Shown here piece by piece: positions 24,832 to 33,904 of a stretch of DNA of 37,800 nt. The notes beneath the pieces are model-generated. The model had not been told where the DNA came from. It worked only from the letters and a program-made list of their open reading frames with translations, and made no database searches. The DNA lies in NCBI RefSeq assembly GCF_011601345.1, contig NZ_JAAORB010000030.1:1-37800 (forward strand). Reading direction: 5' to 3'. A program made the translations under genes and the position numbers. The stretch comes from Roseovarius gahaiensis (GTDB lineage: Bacteria > Pseudomonadota > Alphaproteobacteria > Rhodobacterales > Rhodobacteraceae). Position 1 is the stretch's first letter. Each line of letters begins with the position of its first letter.

Positions 24832-26514
24832 TTAGTCGTCGTCGCCCTTGAGGGCCGCGCCAAGGATGTCGCCCAGCGATGCGCCCGAATCCGAGCTGCC
24901 ATACTGCTGCACGGCTTCTTTTTCTTCGGCGATTTCGCGGGCCTTGATCGACAGACCCAGACGGCGCGACTTGCTGTCGATGTTGGTGACGCGGGCGTCA
25001 ACCTTATCACCGACCGAGAAGCGCTCGGGGCGCTGTTCGGAACGGTCACGCGACAGATCGGAGCGGCGGATGAAGCTTTTCATGCCTTCATATTCCACTT
25101 CGATGCCACCATCTTCGATCGCGGTCACTTCGACGGTGATGATCGAGCCACGCTTCACGCCACCCACGGCTTCGGCGAAGGGATCACCGTCAAGCGCCTT
25201 GATCGACAGCGAGATACGCTCTTTCTCGACATCCACTTCCGAGACGACGGCCTTGACCACATCGCCCTTTTTGTAGCTTTGGATCGCGTCTTCGCCACGC
25301 TCGTCCCACGACAGGTCGGACAGGTGAACCATGCCGTCGATATCGCCGGGCAGACCGATGAACAGACCGAATTCGGTGATGTTCTTGACCTCGCCCTCGA
25401 CTTCGGTGCCGACGGGGTGGGTTTCTGCAAACACTTCCCACGGATTACGCTGCGTCTGCTTGAGGCCAAGCGACACGCGGCGTTTGCTGGGGTCGATTTC
25501 CAAAACCATGACTTCGACTTCCTGAGAGGTCGAAACGATCTTGCCGGGATGCACGTTCTTTTTCGTCCACGACATTTCCGAAACGTGAACCAAGCCTTCA
25601 ACACCCGGCTCCAGCTCAACAAATGCGCCGTAGTCGGTGATGTTGGTCACACGGCCCGTATGGACCGAGCCCAACGGGTACTTGGCGCCGACCAGATCCC
25701 ACGGATCTTCCTGCAACTGCTTCATACCAAGGCTGATGCGGTGGGTGTCTTTGTTGATCTTGATAACCTGCACCTTGACGGTTTCGCCAATCGACAGGAT
25801 TTCCGACGGGTGGTTGACCCGGCGCCATGCCATATCGGTGACGTGCAGCAGGCCATCAACACCGCCAAGGTCCACAAAGGCCCCGTATTCGGTGATGTTC
25901 TTGACGACGCCGTCAACCGTGTCGCCTTCGGACAGTTTGGCGATCACCTCGGCGCGCTGTTCGGCGCGCGATTCTTCAAGGATGGCGCGGCGCGACACAA
26001 CGATGTTGCCACGGCGGCGGTCCATTTTCAGAATCTGGAACGGCTGCTTGAGACCCATCAACGGACCAGCGTCGCGCACCGGGCGCACATCAACCTGGCT
26101 GCCCGGCAAGAAGGCCACGGCACCGCCCAAATCGACGGTAAAGCCACCCTTGACCCGGCCAAAGATCGCGCCTTCGACGCGCTGATCGTCGGCATAAGCC
26201 TTTTCCAAACGGTCCCATGCCTCTTCGCGGCGGGCCATTTCGCGACTAAGCACGGCTTCGCCACGGGCGTTTTCTGCCGAGCGCAGATACACCTCAACCA
26301 CATCGCCGGCGGCGATTTCGGGGGCTTCACCGGGATTTGCGAATTCTTTAAGATCGACGCGGCCTTCCATTTTGTAGCCAACATCGATGATGGCTTGGCC
26401 CGCTTCGACAGCGATGACCTTGCCTTTAACGACAGTACCCTCGTTGGGCGTGTCCATTTCGAGACTTTCATTAAGGAGGGTCTCGAATTCCTCCATGGAT
26501 GCGTTCTGAGCCAT
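24832..26514 (-). CDS. rpsA: 30S ribosomal protein S1
   Basis: Protein of 560 aa with six S1/OB-fold repeats, starting at about residue 25 (EGTVVKGKVIAVEAGQAIIDVGYKMEG) and recurring about every 85 residues (for example VEGAIFGRVKGGFTVDLGG, VDGVVKNITEYGAFVDLGG, GRVTNITDYGAFVELEPG). It binds mRNA and the small subunit to promote initiation. The start at 26514 (MAQNASMEEFETLLNES) is typical for alphaproteobacteria. It follows cmk, as in most proteobacteria, but a terminator-like hairpin separates the two. Confidence 0.98.
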   Translation of the reverse strand: MAQNASMEEFETLLNESLEMDTPNEGTVVKGKVIAVEAGQAIIDVGYKMEGRVDLKEFANPGEAPEIAAGDVVEVYLRSAENARGEAVLSREMARREEAWDRLEKAYADDQRVEGAIFGRVKGGFTVDLGGAVAFLPGSQVDVRPVRDAGPLMGLKQPFQILKMDRRRGNIVVSRRAILEESRAEQRAEVIAKLSEGDTVDGVVKNITEYGAFVDLGGVDGLLHVTDMAWRRVNHPSEILSIGETVKVQVIKINKDTHRISLGMKQLQEDPWDLVGAKYPLGSVHTGRVTNITDYGAFVELEPGVEGLVHVSEMSWTKKNVHPGKIVSTSQEVEVMVLEIDPSKRRVSLGLKQTQRNPWEVFAETHPVGTEVEGEVKNITEFGLFIGLPGDIDGMVHLSDLSWDERGEDAIQSYKKGDVVKAVVSEVDVEKERISLSIKALDGDPFAEAVGGVKRGSIITVEVTAIEDGGIEVEYEGMKSFIRRSDLSRDRSEQRPERFSVGDKVDARVTNIDSKSRRLGLSIKAREIAEEKEAVQQYGSSDSGASLGDILGAALKGDDD

Positions 26515-26640
26515 GTGGCGTGTTTGTCCTTTACAAATGCGTTTTTCCGGCCGTGCGGTTGTCTCCGCCGGTCTTCTTGGCTAATGCCCTACCCCGATAG
26601 TGCATGAGGGCAGAACGGTTTCGTTGGTCAGGCGGAACGC

Positions 26641-26668
26641 AAAACAAAGAGGGCCGGCGATCCGACCC
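26641..26668 (-). terminator. Probable terminator of cmk
   Basis: On the minus strand GGGTCGG-ATCG-CCGGCCC forms a 7-bp stem with one G:T pair, followed by TCTTTGTTTT. It lies about 120 bp after the cmk stop and 127 bp before the rpsA start, so rpsA probably has its own promoter between the two. Confidence 0.6.
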
Positions 26669-26787
26669 TGCTCGATCTCTTTATTCGCGACGTTTACCGC
26701 CTTGTCGACGGGCCTGCATGTAGCCGCTCGGGCCCTTGATTGCAAGCCCTTCGTGCAGCAGCCCCTATGGTGGCAAGCCTGTGCCGC

Positions 26788-27399
26788 CTACCCGTCAAGC
26801 CGCGCGTCGACCTCGGCAATGGCCGAGGCCACGGCCTGATCTATGCTCATCTGCGATGTGTCGATGCGCACGGCATCCTCGGCGGGCTTCAACGGGGCCG
26901 CGGCCCGGGCGCTGTCGCGCGTGTCGCGTGTTTGCAGATCGGCCAGCACCGCCTCAAACGTGGTGTCAAACCCGTTGTCGCGCAATTCGCGGAACCGGCG
27001 CTCGGCGCGCACCGCGTCACTGGCGGTGACAAACAGCTTCACCTCGGCCTCGGGACAGATCACCGTTCCGATATCCCGCCCATCCAGCACTGCGCCGCCG
27101 TCACGCCGGGCAAAGGCGCGCTGAAAATCCACCAACGCCTGACGCACTTCGGGAATCGCCGCCACCCGACTGGCCGCCTGTGCAACATCCGGCGTGCGCA
27201 AATCCCCCGCCTCAAGGTCGCTGGCCCTGAGCGCGCGCGCGGCTTCAACCGGGGCTGTGCCATCCAGCGTGCGCCGACCTGTCGCCCGATACAGCAACCC
27301 CGTATCCAGATGCGCAAATCCGAAATGGGCCGCCACGGCCTTTGACACTGTCCCCTTGCCTGCGGCCGCTGGCCCGTCAATTGCGATGGTGAATGCCAT
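26788..27399 (-). CDS. cmk: Cytidylate kinase
   Basis: P-loop kinase of 203 aa that phosphorylates (d)CMP to (d)CDP. Walker A is [11 protein letters not shown] (about 8-17); the nucleotide-binding motifs [21 protein letters not shown] and [14 protein letters not shown] are present. The ATG at 27399 is the family start; the frame extends to 27450 without support. It is slightly shorter than E. coli Cmk (about 227 aa), as is usual in alphaproteobacteria. Confidence 0.96.
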   Translation of the reverse strand: MAFTIAIDGPAAAGKGTVSKAVAAHFGFAHLDTGLLYRATGRRTLDGTAPVEAARALRASDLEAGDLRTPDVAQAASRVAAIPEVRQALVDFQRAFARRDGGAVLDGRDIGTVICPEAEVKLFVTASDAVRAERRFRELRDNGFDTTFEAVLADLQTRDTRDSARAAAPLKPAEDAVRIDTSQMSIDQAVASAIAEVDARLDG

Positions 27400-27482
27400 G
27401 ACCGGCCCCCTTATTGTTCGGAGCGCCAGACGTAAAGGATCACGCCCCACGGCTCAAGACCCGCGCCGCGCCCTTCTTCTGT

Positions 27483-27533
27483 TCGAAAATATCCCGGGGG
27501 AGTCGCCCAACGGGCGACGGGGGCAGAGCCCCC
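27483..27533. repeat. Double-hairpin intergenic repeat
   Basis: After TCGAAAATATCCCGGGGGA come two perfect stem-loops: GTCGCCC-AAC-GGGCGAC (27502-27518) and GGGGGC-AGA-GCCCCC (27519-27533). The composite motif looks like a dispersed Rhodobacterales intergenic repeat; that part is from memory, and no second copy is in the window. It lies between cmk and tRNA-Gly. Confidence 0.55.
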
Positions 27534-27556
27534 AATGGCCACCGATCGGGATTTTT

Positions 27557-27630
27557 TGGAGCGGGTAACGGGAATCGAACCCGTAACTTAAGCTTGGGAA
27601 GCTCGCGTGATACCTTTTCACCATACCCGC
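27557..27630 (-). tRNA. tRNA-Gly(CCC)
   Basis: The minus strand reads GCGGGTATGGTGAAAAGG... with a D-arm GTGA/TCAC, anticodon loop TTCCCAA (anticodon CCC), T-arm CGGGTTCGATTCCCG and acceptor strand ACCCGC plus an encoded TCCA end. The acceptor pairs GCGGGTA with TACCCGC. All parts of a 74-nt cloverleaf are present. Confidence 0.95.
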
Positions 27631-27704
27631 GCACTCGAAAGCACTTATTTTAGGACCGCGCGAGCGTCAAGGCGCATATCCATCGATTGCTTATGACACC
27701 TCAC

Positions 27705-27730
27705 TTAGTTAGTGATCACTCACTTACTAA
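27705..27730. promoter_or_regulatory. Putative TetR operator upstream of the efflux operon
   Basis: A 26-bp imperfect palindrome with left half TTAGTTAGTGATC and right half ACTCACTTACTAA ends 11 bp before the tetR start codon. The halves agree at 10 of 13 positions. The position fits autorepression by the TetR protein encoded just downstream; binding is inferred. Confidence 0.5.
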
Positions 27731-27741
27731 AGCGAGTCACC

Positions 27742-28356
27742 ATGTCAGAACACCGAAAATGTGCGCAGGATCGCAAGGCCGAGATCGCCGAGACAACGTT
27801 GCGCCTCCTTACGACCATACCAGTCGAAGCCCTTTCGACATCGCGGATCGCCAAAGAGATCGGGATCACCCAAGCGGCGATTTTCCGGCATTTTCCAACC
27901 AAGGATGCGTTGTGGCTGGCGGTTTTGGAAACGGCCGAGGCCCGCGCAATCGCCCGCTGGGATCAGGCACTTGCAACGCAAAAGCCGCCGCTGGCGCGGC
28001 TTCGGGCGCTGTTGCAGGCGCAGCTTTTGCTGATCGCCGAAACCCCCGCCATCCCCGTGCTGATCTTCAATGCCGGACGCATCACCGCCGAGACCACGAT
28101 TCGCCCTGTCCATTTACGGGTGCTGGCAGGGCTGCGGCAACGCGTTGTGGAGCAACTTCACGCCGCAGCGGCTGCGCACCAGATCGCAAGCCCGTCCCCC
28201 GAGGACAGCGGCGATTTGTTTCTTGGGCTACTACAAGGGACGGTCTTTCGCTGGCGCATGTCAGAGTGCCGCTTTGATCTTGTCACCGAAGGCATGCGGC
28301 TTGTGGATATTCAGATAGGCTTGATCACGGGTCACAGTCAGGGAGACAAACAATGA
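27742..28356 (+). CDS. TetR-family repressor of the RND efflux operon
   Basis: Protein of 204 aa. The N-terminal helix-turn-helix is visible at about 26-55 (LSTSRIAKEIGITQAAIFRHFPTKDALW), followed by an all-helical ligand-binding C-terminal domain. The ATG at 27742 directly follows the palindrome at 27705-27730; the earlier start at 27712 would place the start codon inside that operator. Its stop overlaps the adaptor-gene start as ATGA, so it should control the efflux genes and itself. Confidence 0.9.
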   Translation: MSEHRKCAQDRKAEIAETTLRLLTTIPVEALSTSRIAKEIGITQAAIFRHFPTKDALWLAVLETAEARAIARWDQALATQKPPLARLRALLQAQLLLIAETPAIPVLIFNAGRITAETTIRPVHLRVLAGLRQRVVEQLHAAAAAHQIASPSPEDSGDLFLGLLQGTVFRWRMSECRFDLVTEGMRLVDIQIGLITGHSQGDKQ

Positions 28357-29657
28357 AGCGCAGGCATCTATTGTGGCTGTTACCGCCGCTAGCGGTCGGG
28401 GTGGGCCTTGCGGCATGGCTGATTGCCAGATCAGAACCGCCCGCGCGGACCCCGCAAGAGCTGCGATCGGTGACCGCCAATATCCAAACCGTCGAACCGC
28501 AGGCCATCCGCCCTGTCGTGCGCGGCTACGGCACGGTCCGCGCCGCCCAACGCTGGCAGGCGGTGGCCGAAGTCGCCGGGGCGATCACCTATCGCCATCC
28601 GGACCTTGAAACCGGCAAAATCATCCCGGCCGGCACCCGCGTGTTGGGCATCGACCCCACCCGCTATGACTTTGCGCTGGCGCAGGCCGAGGCCGATCTG
28701 GCCGCACTGCGCGCCGAACGTGAACAGTTGGAGGTTGAGGCCGAAAATACACGGCGCCTTTTGACCATTGAACAGGATCGGTTGAATTTGGCCAAGTCCG
28801 ATCTTGAGCGTGTCCGCGCCTTGGTGGCGCGGGGCACAGCCCCGCAAAGCCGACAGGACGATCAAGAACGCGCAACGCTACAAATCCGGCGCGTCGTGCA
28901 GGAGTTACAAAATTCGCTTGATCTGGTGCCGGTCCGGCAAACGCGGCTGACCGCGCAAATCGCCCGCGCCGAGGTCGGGCTGGAAACCGCCCGGCGGGAT
29001 CTGGAGATGACAACCATCGAAACCCCGTTTTCGGTTCGCATCGGAGAGGTCCACGCCGAACGCCACCAATTCGTGCCAGCCGGGGGGCGTTTGATCACAG
29101 CCGACGGAACCGCCCGAGCCGAAGTGACGGCGCAGCTTCCGATCGAAGGGTTTCCTCGCCTCGTCGGCGCGGTCGGCGGTGCCGTCGATCTGGAAACCGA
29201 CGACCAGGCGCAGTTTCTGGACCGCATCAATGCCGAACTTCGGCTTGTGTCGGACCCCGGCCAAACGTGGCAGGGCCGGGTGATCCGGATCGAGAATGCG
29301 CTTGATCCTCAGGCGCGCTCGGTGCCCGTGGTGATCGAGGTTGAGGCGCCCTACGCCGGGGCGCACCCGCCCCTGCGCCTGCCGCTTGTGCCAAATATGT
29401 ATGTCGAGGCGGTCCTGACCGGCCCCGCCGGGGAACCTCGCATCGCCCTGCCCGCCAGCGCGGTGCATGAAGGCGATACCGTCTATCTGCGCGATAACGA
29501 CGGGCGTCTGGCCTTTCGGCAAATTGAGGTTGCCTGGCGGCAGGACGGGCTGGCCATGGTATCGGCGGGGCTATCGGCCGGCGATCAGGTAATCTTGAAT
29601 GATATCGTACCGGCGCTGCCCGGCCTGCGCGTTATCCCGGCGGGGGATGCACAATGA
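28353..29657 (+). CDS. RND efflux periplasmic adaptor (MFP/HlyD family)
   Basis: Protein of 434 aa. One N-terminal membrane segment (about 6-24) is followed by the barrel-sandwich half (VVRGYGTVRAAQRWQAVAEVAGAI), an alpha-helical hairpin with coiled-coil character (about 105-210), and beta-barrel/membrane-proximal domains (VPNMYVEAVLTGP, LPASAVHEGDTVYL). It links the inner-membrane pump to an outer-membrane channel that is not encoded in the window. Both ends overlap neighbours by ATGA. Confidence 0.93.
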   Translation: MKRRHLLWLLPPLAVGVGLAAWLIARSEPPARTPQELRSVTANIQTVEPQAIRPVVRGYGTVRAAQRWQAVAEVAGAITYRHPDLETGKIIPAGTRVLGIDPTRYDFALAQAEADLAALRAEREQLEVEAENTRRLLTIEQDRLNLAKSDLERVRALVARGTAPQSRQDDQERATLQIRRVVQELQNSLDLVPVRQTRLTAQIARAEVGLETARRDLEMTTIETPFSVRIGEVHAERHQFVPAGGRLITADGTARAEVTAQLPIEGFPRLVGAVGGAVDLETDDQAQFLDRINAELRLVSDPGQTWQGRVIRIENALDPQARSVPVVIEVEAPYAGAHPPLRLPLVPNMYVEAVLTGPAGEPRIALPASAVHEGDTVYLRDNDGRLAFRQIEVAWRQDGLAMVSAGLSAGDQVILNDIVPALPGLRVIPAGDAQ

Positions 29658-32600
29658 TTGGCTGGTTTGCGCGCCATCAGACCGCCGCCAATCTGCTGCT
29701 GGTTCTGATCGTCGCCATAGGGGTCTTTGCCGCTCCGACGCTCAAGCGCGAAACCTTCCCGGATTTCCGCCCGACCGAGGCCGAGATCAACATTGTCTAC
29801 CGCGGCGCGTCGGCAACCGAGGTTGAGGATGCGATTTGTCGCCGGGTGTGGGATGCCGTCAGGGCTGTCGAATATCTTGAAGAACTGACCTGCACCGCCC
29901 AAGACAACGCGGGGCGGGCGGTTGCGACAATGGCACCGGGGGGCGAGGCAGGCCGCTTTGTCAATGACCTGCGCACCGAGGTGACGGCGGTGGATGATTT
30001 CCCCGAGGACGCCGACCCGCCGGTGGTGCGCCAGTTGCATCGCAGCGACAGGGTCGCCTCAGTCGCCGTGGCCGGAGATCTGCCGCTCTCGCAGCTTGAT
30101 CGCTACACCGCCACACTGCGGGATAGGCTCGCCGCCCTGCCCGATGTGGCCGATGTCAGCCGCACCGGCATTGGCACACGCCAGTTTCGCATCAGCGTGC
30201 CGCGCGCAAGTTTGGCCCAACACGGTCTGACGGCTGCAGGGCTGGCGGAACGGATCGGCGCACAAAGCCTCGACCGTCCGCTTGGCACGCTTGAAACTCC
30301 GGATCAGGACATCGCATTGCGCTTTACTGACGAGCGGCGAACCGCTGCCGCGCTGGCCGATATCGTCATCTTGTCCAAACCCAATGGCGCAGAATTGAAA
30401 CTGGGCCAGATCGCCCGGATCGAGGAACATTTCACCCCGCAAGAGGCACGCGCGCGGTTGGACGGGCAAAGCGCGATTTTCCTTGGCGTGGATAAATCTC
30501 TGGGCGCTGACGCGTTGCGCGTTTTCGAACGTGTTCAGGCTGTTGTCGACGACGAGCAGGGCACCCTGCCCGACACAATCCGCATTGAAATCGTGCAGGA
30601 TATGACATCCATCGTGCGTGATCGTCTGGCCATGCTGGTCAAGAACGGCGTCATTGGCCTTGTCCTTGTTGTGGGGGTGATGAGCCTGTTTTTCCGCCCC
30701 GGCTATGCGATCTGGGCGGCACTGGGCCTGCCCGTGGCGTTCCTTGGGGCGTTTGCTGTCATGGCACTGACGGGATTGTCACTGAACATGATCACGCTTG
30801 TGGCGTTGCTTATGGCAATCGGGATCGTGATGGACGATTCCATCGTGATCTCGGATTCCATCGCCGAGGCGTCGGCAGGCGGGGCATCGCGCATGGATGC
30901 CGCCATCGACGGCACCAAACAGGTGCTGCCCGGCGTGCTGTCATCTTTCGCCACAACGGTCGCGATCTTTGCGCCGCTGTCATTCCTGTCGGGCGAATTG
31001 GGGGCCGTGCTTGAGGTGCTGCCGATTGTTCTGATCGCCGCCCTAGCCGCCAGCCTTCTTGAGGCCTTTTGGGTATTGCCGCACCACCTGTCACACGGCC
31101 TGAAATCCACGCAAAAGCCCGCATCAAAGGCGCGCGCAAAGTTTGAACGCGGGTTCGGCTGGCTGCGCGACACAGGGCTTGGGCGGGTGGTCGATAGCGC
31201 CATCGCGTGGCGCTATCTGGTGGCCGGGGCAACGATTGCGGCCCTGATTGTCACAGTCGCTTTGATGCGCGGTGGCTATGTCCAGCGCGAGGCTTTGCCA
31301 GACATCGACGGTGATGTGCTGGAGGCGCGCATTCTGATGCCGCAGGGCACACCGCTGTCGCGCACCGAAAAGGTGACAGAACGCGTCATCGCCGCCATGG
31401 ATGACGTCAACACGCAACTGAGCCCCGATCAGCCGGACGGGGCGCCATTGGTGCAAACCGTGCAAGCCCTATACGGCCAAAACACCACCGCCGGGGAAAC
31501 CGGGCCGCATGTCGCCACCATATCGGTCGATCTGCTAGGGGCTGAGCGTCGGGGCACCTCTCTTGACCAGCTGATCGCCGAATGGCAGGCGAGCATCGGC
31601 ACCGTGCCGGGCGCGATCGAGATCACGCTGGCAGAGCCGGGTATAGGGCCGCAGGGCCTTGCCGTCGAAATCCGTCTGTCCGGGACAGACTTGGAACAGT
31701 TGGACCACGCAGGCAACCGCCTGCTGGCCGAGTTGCGACGCTATGCCGGGGTTTATAACGCTCTCCATGATCTGCGCCCCGGTCGCCCCGAACTGCGCCT
31801 GTCTTTGGCCGAGGGCGCGGCGGGGCTGGGGCTGACGGCGGCGGATATCGCCGCGCAGATCGGCACCGCCTATCTGGGCCGCATTGTCACAACGGTTCAG
31901 CAAGGCGATATCGCGCATGAGATTGAACTGGAACAGGCCATCGAAGACCGGGCCTCTTATGCCGACCTGTCCGCCTTCGAGGTCATTTTGCCAGACGGAA
32001 CGCGGGTGCCGCTGGCGACACTGGTGACCATAGACGAAAGCCGAAGCTGGGGCAGCATCACCCATGTCGATGGCCAGCGGACGGTAACCATTCAGGCCGA
32101 TGTGGATGGCCGGATCGGTAATGCGGACGCCATTGTCTCGGATCTGAGCAAGGAGTTCCTGCCGACATTATCGGCGGAATTTCCGGGGGTCAGTGCGGAT
32201 ATCGGCGGCCAGAACGCCAACTCGGCGGAAACGGTCGGCTCGATCTTGCGCGGGTTCCTGATCGGCTTGGTGGGCATCTATCTGGTGCTGTCTTTCCAGT
32301 TCCGCAGCTATGTGGAACCCGTTATTGTCATGCTGACCATCCCGCTGGCGCTGGTGGGCGTCGTGCTGGGCCATATGGCGATGGGCTATAATATCTCCAT
32401 GCCGTCGATCATGGGCGCGGCTTCGCTTGCGGGGATCGTTGTGAACAACGCAATCCTGTTGGTTCAGGTGATCAAACGGCACACCGAAACGGGCCTGAGC
32501 AGCGCCAAGGCGGCAGGCCATGCCAGCCGCGAACGGTTCCGGCCCATCGTCGTGTCAGTTTCGACCACGATCATGGGCATGGCGCCGCTGTTGGCCGAAA

Positions 32601-32767
32601 CCAGCACACAGGCCCAGACCGTCAAACCGCTGGTCATTTCGGTGGTGTTCGGCCTGCTGTCGGCCACGGCGCTGATTTTGATTGTTCTGCCTGCCTTTTA
32701 CACGATCCTTGACGACATGGGGCTGAGCACAGGCAAGAAAGCCGCGTCCGAGACCGCGGAGAGCTGA
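29654..32767 (+). CDS. RND efflux permease
   Basis: Inner-membrane pump of 1037 aa, the usual AcrB/MexB-type length, with 12 expected transmembrane helices in two halves. The proton-relay pair is visible in GIVMDDSIVISD (D394, D395), and the second-half repeat contains MPSIMGAASLAGIVVNNAILLVQVIK. Large periplasmic porter loops lie after TM1 and TM7. The closest style is the AcrB/HAE1-like group with one permease per operon. Substrates are unknown. The start overlaps the adaptor stop (ATGA), and the gene ends 5 bp from the convergent Rrf2 gene. Confidence 0.95.
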   Translation: MIGWFARHQTAANLLLVLIVAIGVFAAPTLKRETFPDFRPTEAEINIVYRGASATEVEDAICRRVWDAVRAVEYLEELTCTAQDNAGRAVATMAPGGEAGRFVNDLRTEVTAVDDFPEDADPPVVRQLHRSDRVASVAVAGDLPLSQLDRYTATLRDRLAALPDVADVSRTGIGTRQFRISVPRASLAQHGLTAAGLAERIGAQSLDRPLGTLETPDQDIALRFTDERRTAAALADIVILSKPNGAELKLGQIARIEEHFTPQEARARLDGQSAIFLGVDKSLGADALRVFERVQAVVDDEQGTLPDTIRIEIVQDMTSIVRDRLAMLVKNGVIGLVLVVGVMSLFFRPGYAIWAALGLPVAFLGAFAVMALTGLSLNMITLVALLMAIGIVMDDSIVISDSIAEASAGGASRMDAAIDGTKQVLPGVLSSFATTVAIFAPLSFLSGELGAVLEVLPIVLIAALAASLLEAFWVLPHHLSHGLKSTQKPASKARAKFERGFGWLRDTGLGRVVDSAIAWRYLVAGATIAALIVTVALMRGGYVQREALPDIDGDVLEARILMPQGTPLSRTEKVTERVIAAMDDVNTQLSPDQPDGAPLVQTVQALYGQNTTAGETGPHVATISVDLLGAERRGTSLDQLIAEWQASIGTVPGAIEITLAEPGIGPQGLAVEIRLSGTDLEQLDHAGNRLLAELRRYAGVYNALHDLRPGRPELRLSLAEGAAGLGLTAADIAAQIGTAYLGRIVTTVQQGDIAHEIELEQAIEDRASYADLSAFEVILPDGTRVPLATLVTIDESRSWGSITHVDGQRTVTIQADVDGRIGNADAIVSDLSKEFLPTLSAEFPGVSADIGGQNANSAETVGSILRGFLIGLVGIYLVLSFQFRSYVEPVIVMLTIPLALVGVVLGHMAMGYNISMPSIMGAASLAGIVVNNAILLVQVIKRHTETGLSSAKAAGHASRERFRPIVVSVSTTIMGMAPLLAETSTQAQTVKPLVISVVFGLLSATALILIVLPAFYTILDDMGLSTGKKAASETAES

Positions 32768-32772
32768 CCGCT

Positions 32773-33213
32773 TCAGCGCGCATCCGGGCCGGTCACACTG
32801 CGGCGCGCGGGATGGGAAACGGCAATGTCGGCCAATGTGCTTTGGTTCAACTCGGCCAGAAACGCCGCTTCGGCGACGCGCAGCCGTCCTTTCAGACGAC
32901 ACTGCCCGTCAAGCGTGCAATTGCCGCCATCCGCACCAAGACATTCCACCAGCGGATGACCAGCTTCCAACGAGCGAATGATATCGCCTAGCCGGATATC
33001 TTCGGGCGGACGCGCCAGAATCGCACCACCGCCGCCGCCCTGCCGCGTCTGGATCAGCCCGGCGCGCGAAAAATGTTGCGCGATCTTGGCCAGATGATTC
33101 CGCGACAGCCCAAATTCATCGGCAAACTCCGCCGTCGAGAATGACTGCTCGGGCGCACCGGCCATGCGCATCAGCATGCGCAATCCATAATCCGTAAATG
33201 TTGTCAGACGCAT
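32773..33213 (-). CDS. Rrf2-family regulator, NsrR-like
   Basis: Protein of 146 aa. The winged helix-turn-helix (AEFADEFGLSRNHLAKIAQHFSRAGLIQTRQGGGGG) occupies about 28-65. Three cysteines at C91, C99 and C105 (VECLGADGGNCTLDGQC) and D8 in TFTDYG match the ligand set described for the [4Fe-4S] cluster of Streptomyces NsrR. It is probably a nitric-oxide sensor/repressor. nnrU, about 0.7 kb away on the other strand, fits a nitrogen-oxide context. Two palindromes sit just upstream of its start. Confidence 0.88.
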   Translation of the reverse strand: MRLTTFTDYGLRMLMRMAGAPEQSFSTAEFADEFGLSRNHLAKIAQHFSRAGLIQTRQGGGGGAILARPPEDIRLGDIIRSLEAGHPLVECLGADGGNCTLDGQCRLKGRLRVAEAAFLAELNQSTLADIAVSHPARRSVTGPDAR

Positions 33214-33222
33214 TGTATCTCA

Positions 33223-33255
33223 ATTCACTTGAATAGGTATTTACAATACCCATTC
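33223..33255. promoter_or_regulatory. Overlapping palindromes at the rrf2 promoter
   Basis: ATTCA-CT-TGAAT (33223-33234, perfect) overlaps a 25-bp palindrome with halves GAATAGGTAT and ATACCCATTC around TTACA (33231-33255, 9 of 10 pairs). They lie 10-42 bp upstream of the rrf2 start and are the likely autoregulatory operator. They do not closely match the classical AAGATGCATTT-type NsrR half-site as I remember it. Confidence 0.5.
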
Positions 33256-33412
33256 CTGAAACTAAACGCTCATGCAAAGCAAAACCCACGCTTGGCGGCA
33301 GCCGTGCCACCGGGCGCAAAAAGGAACGGTTCCCCGTGTTCCAAGTGTGCAAGTCTGACATATTGGCAAACGGAATCCCCGGACAATCAACCGCCCGGTC
33401 ACGCGTGTCGTG

Positions 33413-33619
33413 ATGCGCAGGCAGGCCACACGCAAAGGTATTTTGCCGGGTCTGTTCCTAAGTCTATGCGTCGCCGTTGCGCTTTTGTCCCAAGCGGCCA
33501 GTTTCGTTTGGGACGATCATGCTGACCCCATCAGGGTGCTTTCAGGGCTGGCCTTACTTGGGGGGATTGCCGCCCTTGCTATGCTGCCGGGGGCCGATCC
33601 CCCGTCCGACGATACTTGA
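33413..33619 (+). CDS. Possible small membrane protein
   Basis: A 68-codon frame, MRRQATRKGILPGLFLSLCV..., with two hydrophobic stretches (about 11-31 and 43-58) and a short polar tail. The start at 33413 (GTG at 33410 is the alternative) has no clear ribosome-binding site. It is not recognised as any family. It is listed because the basic N-terminus followed by two membrane segments looks protein-like, but it may be chance. Confidence 0.35.
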   Translation: MRRQATRKGILPGLFLSLCVAVALLSQAASFVWDDHADPIRVLSGLALLGGIAALAMLPGADPPSDDT

Positions 33620-33818
33620 TCCGACAGATCGAAGACCCGGACATGACCGATGCGTCATCTCATCCGCCAACCCCCTGCGCGGTGGCCAAAGTCTTTGATA
33701 TGTTCTGACCGGTCGCCACATCGCGTGCAACGCGTGTCAACAATCGGTCCATTGTGCCACGATGCACTGCACCTCGGACCATTGATGTCGATGCTATCCT
33801 TGGGCAGTTGAACACTGT
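33620..33818. other. Non-coding gap before nnrU
   Basis: No gene, repeat or RNA is recognised here apart from the FNR-type box that follows at 33819. Confidence 0.4.
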
Positions 33819-33832
33819 TTGACTTTAATCAA
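33819..33832. promoter_or_regulatory. FNR/CRP-type box upstream of nnrU
   Basis: TTGAC-TTTA-ATCAA matches the FNR-family consensus TTGAT-N4-ATCAA at all but one specified position. It lies 72 bp upstream of the nnrU start codon, a normal distance for an activator site. In alphaproteobacteria NnrU genes are known to be under FNR/NnrR-type control, so regulation by low oxygen or nitric oxide is likely. Confidence 0.7.
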
Positions 33833-33904
33833 AGCGCACTGGGAATAGGTCGGTGCATCTGGCAGGGTCACGCGATACCCTTGCGCTTTTGAAAGGCGAA
33901 AAGA

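Noticed and set aside
24757..26607. 616-codon plus-strand frame
   Set aside because: It is the antisense shadow of rpsA, whose S1 repeats are unmistakable on the other strand.
26690..26730. 12-codon minus frame (MQARRQGGKRRE) between cmk and rpsA
   Set aside because: Too short to support; no convincing ribosome-binding site.
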